Source: Chelatococcus sp. (GTDB lineage: Bacteria > Pseudomonadota > Alphaproteobacteria > Rhizobiales > Beijerinckiaceae). From it: a stretch of 64,000 bases of DNA. This document shows positions 60,062 to 64,000 of the stretch, piece after piece (within the stretch, counting starts at the first letter, position 1; each line of letters opens with the position of its first letter). Made by a program: the position numbers and the translations under genes. The stretch spans positions 177,495-241,494 of the forward strand of contig QFQY01000008.1 of NCBI GenBank assembly GCA_003248805.1, read 5' to 3'. The notes beneath the pieces are model-generated. The model ran no database searches, had not been told where the DNA came from, and saw nothing but the letters and a program-made list of their open reading frames with translations.

Positions 60062-61780
60062 TCACTCCGCCCGTGCCACCGCCCCCACAGGCTGCGGCGC
60101 ATAGCTCAGCTCGCGGTCGCCCGGCCATTTGATCCGGTAGGCCAGCCTGATCTCCTTCTCCCCGCCGGGCGCGAGCTCGAAGGTCCAGCCCGAGACGCCG
60201 CGCTTGTCGCCGATCTGCTTCTCGGTCGGCGGCGTGGTCTGCGCCGCGAGCGTCTCGACGGTGATGGCGCCGTTCTCCGAATAGGGGATGCGCTGCGTCA
60301 CGCTGACCTTCACCGGCTGCGCGTGCAGGCTCTTCACCACGGTGCGGAACTCGCGCAGGTCCGTGCGGCTCTGGCCGAGCCATGTCGGCTCGTTCTCGCG
60401 CCGGCGCACCGGGGCATGCGTCACCTTGATCCTGTCGTCGGCGCCGAAGCCGAGCTCGACCTTGTCGCCCGGCGCCACCAGCCCGATCCGGCCGCGGCCG
60501 AGATAGGTGCCGTCGCGATGCAGCAGCACGCTGCCCGGCAGCAGCGGTGCTTCCTCCTCATGCGTGAAGGCGGCCTCCAGATAGGCGCGCTCCTCCAGCT
60601 CCGGCGTCACCCGCGCCATCAGCGTCGGCGCGACCTTCGACTGGCCCAGCACCACGGTCTTGGTCGAACCGTCCTGGGGGACGCTGACGCGCCCCGGCAC
60701 GGCGAAGCTCGCCTGGTAAGCACCGGCCGTCAGCTCCGCCGTCTCGACCTCGGCCGCCACGGCCGGCGGTGCCGCGCGGTCCTCCGCCGATGGCGCCCCG
60801 GGGGCGAGGGCGCGCGCCGCCGGGGCGGGCTTGGCGCGTTCCGCCGCCTCCTTCCGCGCCTGCGCCATGGCCCGCGCGCGCGCCTCGTAGACGGCCGGCG
60901 GCTCGAAGAACGACACCTGCACAGGCGCCAGCTCCGGCGCCCGCGTTCCGCCGGCCGAGCGCGCGGTCGAGAGCGTCAGCGCTACCTCGTTCCAGTCCTC
61001 GCCGCTGCGCTGGCGCAGCTCGGCGCGGCGTGTCAGGGCGATCTCCGGCTTCGCTCCCTCCGTCGAGAGGCGGGCCTCGTAGACCGGCGTCCAGTTCGCG
61101 CCCGAGACGCGGTAGCTCACCGAGAGCTCGGCCATGACGGGGCGCATCGCCGCGACGGCGATGGCGACGTCGCGCTTCGGCGCGCCCGGCCGCCCGGGCT
61201 GCGGCCGCGCGCGCTCCAGCGCGGCGATCTCGGCCGCGACCTCGCCGGCGCGGTTGCGCAGGGTCCGGAGCTCGTCGTTGACCTTCACCAGCGCCGTGCC
61301 GATGGCGTCGAACACCGCCGGCCAATCGGCCACGGGCAGCGCCTTGCCGTCGGGCCCGAGCCTGTCGGGGCCGACCTGGCCGAAGCGCTCGATGGTCGCC
61401 CGCTTGGCCTCGATGGCGGCGATGCCGCCCTCGAGCCGGCCCTTCTCCTCGCGCAGGGCCTTGAGCTTGTCCTCGATCACGGCGTCGAGCACGGGGCGCG
61501 CCTCGCCCGGCGTCGTGCGGACATCGACCGCGCCGACCGAGAAGGCGCCGTCGCCCTTGCCCTCGACGCGGATCGAGGCCGGGTCGATCGAGGCCGGCAG
61601 GCCGCGCAGCACGATCTGCGAGGCGCCGGCCATGAGCTCGGCCCTGGCCGTCCGCGTCACCACCGCCCCGTCCGGATAGACGGTGACGCCTTCGATGCGC
61701 GACGGAAGCTCGATTTCGGCGGCGCCCGCGAGGCCCGGCGCGAAGATCAGGGCTGCGGCGAGTCGGTTGCGGCTGATCAT
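60062..61780 (-). CDS. Mucoidy-inhibitor-like DUF4139/DUF4140 protein
   Basis: A 572-residue exported protein of the MuiA group. The signal peptide ends around residue 20 (GLAGAAE). The N-terminal DUF4140 (about 25-120: EGVTVYPDGAVVTRTA) leads into a coiled-coil helix (about 105-190) and the C-terminal DUF4139 from about 210 (SYRVSGANWTPVYEARL). An Ala/Pro/Glu-rich linker lies at about 300-350. ATG 61780 has AGGAGG upstream. Members occur in bacteria and animals and their biochemical role is not settled. Confidence 0.88.
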   Translation of the reverse strand: MISRNRLAAALIFAPGLAGAAEIELPSRIEGVTVYPDGAVVTRTARAELMAGASQIVLRGLPASIDPASIRVEGKGDGAFSVGAVDVRTTPGEARPVLDAVIEDKLKALREEKGRLEGGIAAIEAKRATIERFGQVGPDRLGPDGKALPVADWPAVFDAIGTALVKVNDELRTLRNRAGEVAAEIAALERARPQPGRPGAPKRDVAIAVAAMRPVMAELSVSYRVSGANWTPVYEARLSTEGAKPEIALTRRAELRQRSGEDWNEVALTLSTARSAGGTRAPELAPVQVSFFEPPAVYEARARAMAQARKEAAERAKPAPAARALAPGAPSAEDRAAPPAVAAEVETAELTAGAYQASFAVPGRVSVPQDGSTKTVVLGQSKVAPTLMARVTPELEERAYLEAAFTHEEEAPLLPGSVLLHRDGTYLGRGRIGLVAPGDKVELGFGADDRIKVTHAPVRRRENEPTWLGQSRTDLREFRTVVKSLHAQPVKVSVTQRIPYSENGAITVETLAAQTTPPTEKQIGDKRGVSGWTFELAPGGEKEIRLAYRIKWPGDRELSYAPQPVGAVARAE

Positions 61781-62050
61781 GGATGCTATCCCTCCTGTCC
61801 CATCGTCAGCGATTGGGACGTCGGATTTCGGCATGGCGAAGGCCGAATTCGGGAGGAAGCGGGAAGGGGAGAGGCAGGCGCGGACGCAGAGGTTAACGGA
61901 GGACGGGGCGCGACCCCTGACCAGTCTGGGCTGCTGCGCTTGCGCCGCCGCCCGCCCTCGAATTTTTTGTGCATTGCAACAAAACGGGCGCGGCGCCGTT
62001 GATGACATGTGTCAGTGCCATTCCGGGCTGACCGTGACGGGGCAGCCAGG

Positions 62051-63175
62051 ATGCACAGCATTTCTGAGACCATCGCACGCTTGACGCAGGCCCGCAGGGG
62101 CAGGGGCGCGGGAGCTGTTCCAAGACAGCCGTCGCGCCTGTCCGAGATGGCCGCCTTCGGCTCCAATCCGGGCGCGCTCAAGGGGCATGGCTATCTTCCG
62201 AAGGGATTGCCGGAGGGCGCGGCGCTCGTCGTGGTCCTTCACGGCTGCACGCAGACGGCGGCCGATTACGACCACGGCTCGGGCTGGTCGCAACTCGCCG
62301 ACCAGCACGGCTTCGCGCTGCTCTATCCGGAGCAGCAACGGGCGAACAACCCGAATCTCTGCTTCAACTGGTTCGTTCCGGGCGATATCCGGCGCGATGC
62401 GGGCGAGGCGCTTTCCATCGCGCAGATGGCGCGCGGCATGGTCGAGGCGCATGGCCTCGACCGGCGGCGGATTTTCGTCACCGGCCTGTCGGCGGGAGGG
62501 GCCATGACCTCGGTCATGCTCGCGGCCTATCCGGACCTCTTCGCGGGCGGGGCGATCATCGCCGGACTGCCCTATGGCATCGCCGGCTCGGTGCCCGAGG
62601 CGCTCGAACGCATGCGTGGCCAGGGCCTCGCGCCGGAACGCGGCTTGCAGACCCTGCTGCGCGACGCCTCCGGCTTCGACGGGCCATGGCCGACGATGTC
62701 GGTCTGGCATGGCACGCGCGATCACACGGTGGTTCCCGCCAACATGGACGCCATCGTCGCGCAATGGCGCGGCGTCCACGGGCTGCCGGATCAGCCCACG
62801 CGGAGCGAGGAGATCGCGGGCCATTCGCGCCGGATCTGGAGCGATGCCGAGGGCGTGGCCCGGATCGAGGCGTTCCGGATCGCCGGGATGGGGCACGGCA
62901 CCCCCCTCGACGCGGCGGACGGGCTCGGCGCGCCCGGCCCCTTCATGCTCGACGCCCGCATCTCCTCGACACGCCATATCGCGGCGTCCTGGAACTTGAC
63001 CGGAGCCGGCGCAGAACGCGTGGCGGGAAGCGCGATCGACCGCCCGAAGACCTCGTCCGGCTGGAGCGATCCGGGCCCCGCCCCGTCGCCGGATGCCCCG
63101 AACCTCGCCGGCGCACCCTCCGGGGTCCGCAAGGTCATCGAGGATGCGCTGCGGGCGGCGGGGCTGATGCGATAG
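62051..63175 (+). CDS. PHB depolymerase-family esterase
   Basis: Alpha/beta hydrolase of 374 residues (LpqC/PHB depolymerase-type). The oxyanion region is VVLHGCTQTAADYDHGSGW, nucleophile elbow TGLSAGGAMTS (Ser), Asp in WHGTRDHTV and His in GMGHGTPLD. No clear signal peptide is seen: the first 35 residues are Arg-rich (ARLTQARRGRGAG), so it may be intracellular or use a non-classical route. ATG 62051 with CCAGG close upstream. Candidate substrates are polyhydroxyalkanoate oligomers, feruloyl or acetyl esters. Confidence 0.88.
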   Translation: MHSISETIARLTQARRGRGAGAVPRQPSRLSEMAAFGSNPGALKGHGYLPKGLPEGAALVVVLHGCTQTAADYDHGSGWSQLADQHGFALLYPEQQRANNPNLCFNWFVPGDIRRDAGEALSIAQMARGMVEAHGLDRRRIFVTGLSAGGAMTSVMLAAYPDLFAGGAIIAGLPYGIAGSVPEALERMRGQGLAPERGLQTLLRDASGFDGPWPTMSVWHGTRDHTVVPANMDAIVAQWRGVHGLPDQPTRSEEIAGHSRRIWSDAEGVARIEAFRIAGMGHGTPLDAADGLGAPGPFMLDARISSTRHIAASWNLTGAGAERVAGSAIDRPKTSSGWSDPGPAPSPDAPNLAGAPSGVRKVIEDALRAAGLMR

Positions 63176-63347
63176 AGCGCCCCGTCGCGGCCGTCGCGGC
63201 CGTCGCGGCCGGCGTGGCCTTGGGGGACGTGGGCGGATCGCTGTCGAAGCGGATGGCGAATCCCGTCGTGGGGGTCGGCGAGGGGAGAGGGCGCCCACGC
63301 GCCCGGTCCGGCCCCGCGGCCGTCCCCGCCCGCGGAGACGGCCGCCC

Positions 63348-63594
63348 ATGAGCCTGCACGGCTATCTCCTCTTCGTCGCGTCCTGCGTGGTCCTCGTCCT
63401 CGCCTCGTGCCGGGGCCGGACATGGCCCATAGGCTGACGCGCATCGTCGCGCAGGGCCGGCGGGCCGGAAGCATGGCCGCGCTCGGCTGACGAGCAGGCT
63501 GCGCCGCAGCGAGCGCCTCGCCCTCGGGCTCCGCAGCGCGATGGGCGGCCTCTTCATCGGATTGGGGGCTCGGCTGGCGGTCCAGAAGGCGTAG
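63348..63594 (+). pseudogene. Remnant of a LysE/RhtB-family amino-acid exporter
   Basis: Three pieces of a LysE-type transporter in three different frames. The start MSLHGYLLFVASCVVLVLA is at 63348 in one frame. The family motif PGPDM...RIVAQGRRAG (63410-63487) is in the next frame, ending at TGA 63488. The C-terminal tail GGLFIGLGARLAVQKA runs up to TAG at 63592-63594 in the third. About 400 bases that should encode the middle helices are missing. This is a decayed gene with at least one frameshift and a large deletion. Confidence 0.7.
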
Positions 63595-63761
63595 AGGGGG
63601 AAGTCGGCCCACTCCGGAGCTCCGGATTGTCCGCTTTGGGGCCGCCGGATTTCGTGACGGGTCCCGCTGCGGGAGTGGCCCATGGCGAAACACGCCCGGA
63701 CCGATGATTTCATCGCCCGATACGCCATCCCGCGCGGGAGCCGTCGACGGTCCAGCAGACC

Positions 63762-63791
63762 CCGTATGTTTACGCTCCGCTAACCATACGG
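63762..63791. promoter_or_regulatory. Inverted repeat CCGTATG...CATACGG
   Basis: A perfect 7-bp inverted repeat (CCGTATG at 63762, CATACGG at 63785) with a 16-bp spacer lies in a locally AT-richer stretch (GTTTACG, GAGGTAAA) about 85 bp upstream of the last partial gene. It is a candidate operator or a small hairpin. The rest of 63595-63874 shows no gene. Confidence 0.35.
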
Positions 63792-63874
63792 AGAGGTAAA
63801 TCGCGGGGAGAGCCGGGGCTGCTTCCCGGTGATTCGGCGGGCCTGACGATGCGCCCTACCGAGCCGGGGGCACG

Positions 63875-64000
63875 ATGGTCAGCGCTGGATTTGACGGACT
63901 GGCCGCATTCGGCCCGGCGAGCGCGGATCGAAACCCACCAGCCCGGTCTCGGCTGCGCGCCGCGATGCTGGGCGGCGCGGGTCGGGGTGCTCTTCTGGTC
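63875..64000 (+). CDS. Partial gene running off the right edge
   Basis: From ATG 63875 an open frame runs to the window end (42 codons), with CCGGGGG a few bases upstream. The first residues are mixed polar, then basic (RSRLRAA), leading into a hydrophobic start (MLGGAGRGALLV) that could be the first membrane helix of a sensor or transporter. An ATG at 63849 opens another frame that also reaches the edge but reads as Arg/Trp-rich. No family can be named from this fragment. Confidence 0.4.
   Translation, partial: MVSAGFDGLAAFGPASADRNPPARSRLRAAMLGGAGRGALLV

Noticed and set aside
63181..63212. Three tandem CCGTCGCGG units suggesting a repeat array or CRISPR-like feature
   Set aside because: Too short, no spacers, simple GC slippage. 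No CRISPR array is seen anywhere in the window.
63135..63728. 197-codon minus-strand frame near the right end
   Set aside because: Arg/Pro/Ala-rich, overlaps the esterase end and the LysE remnant, no signal or domain.

Overview
The window is 64 kb of GC-rich chromosome with dense, short-spaced and often overlapping genes. Base composition, the alphaproteobacterial gene families (DUF2948, UPF0262, the ligase-associated DNA-repair set, CycM-like cytochrome c) and the large palindromic intergenic repeats point to a Hyphomicrobiales (Rhizobiales) alphaproteobacterium. A Bosea-like organism is my best guess; this is inferred from gene content, not from a marker phylogeny.

Left part (1-17 kb): a truncated MFS transporter, a membrane protein coupled to a GMC oxidoreductase, then a nitrate assimilation locus. 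A sigma-54-type promoter at 3562-3577 precedes a frameshifted nitrate-binding protein gene (nrtA), an FAD-dependent electron-transfer subunit, nitrate reductase nasA, and the nrtB/nrtC transporter genes. A NirA-type siroheme reductase and a flavoprotein with an RnfB-like Fe-S domain in place of flavodoxin follow, separated by palindromic repeats. An orphan MetQ-like binding protein and a lipoate-protein ligase with reversed domain order close the region.

17-22.3 kb: envelope genes, including small lipoproteins (one of 41 residues), an isoprenylcysteine-methyltransferase-like protein with a membrane alpha/beta hydrolase, an L,D-transpeptidase and a secreted His/Cys protein, then tRNA-Thr(GGT).

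22.3-32.2 kb: the four ligase-associated DNA-damage genes (phosphoesterase, DEXH helicase, MBL exonuclease, ATP-dependent ligase) in two blocks, with an HWE kinase, a response regulator, a TPR methyltransferase and an SGNH hydrolase between them. The ligase gene carries an in-frame palindromic repeat insertion.

32.2-44.2 kb: sensing and signalling. This holds a LuxR-type regulator, a prokaryotic pentameric ligand-gated ion channel overlapping an outputless dCache sensor, pyrD-DUF952, an S24 repressor, a histidine kinase behind a disulfide-less flavoprotein, and a GGDEF-EAL protein next to an RpfF-like (DSF synthase) crotonase.

44.2-48.9 kb: the murA-DUF2948-hisD-UPF0262-LMW-PTP block. 48.9-57.1 kb, minus strand: a yejABEF-type peptide transporter interrupted by a VapBC-type toxin-antitoxin pair and a DUF4260 gene, ending in deoB. 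57.4-64 kb: cytochrome c, kdsB, pheA, a DUF4139 protein, a PHB-depolymerase-like esterase, a decayed LysE transporter, and the start of a gene running off the window.

The two best candidates for an under-described system are the channel/dCache pair (33311-35340) and the RpfF-like synthase beside a membrane GGDEF-EAL protein (40764-44217).
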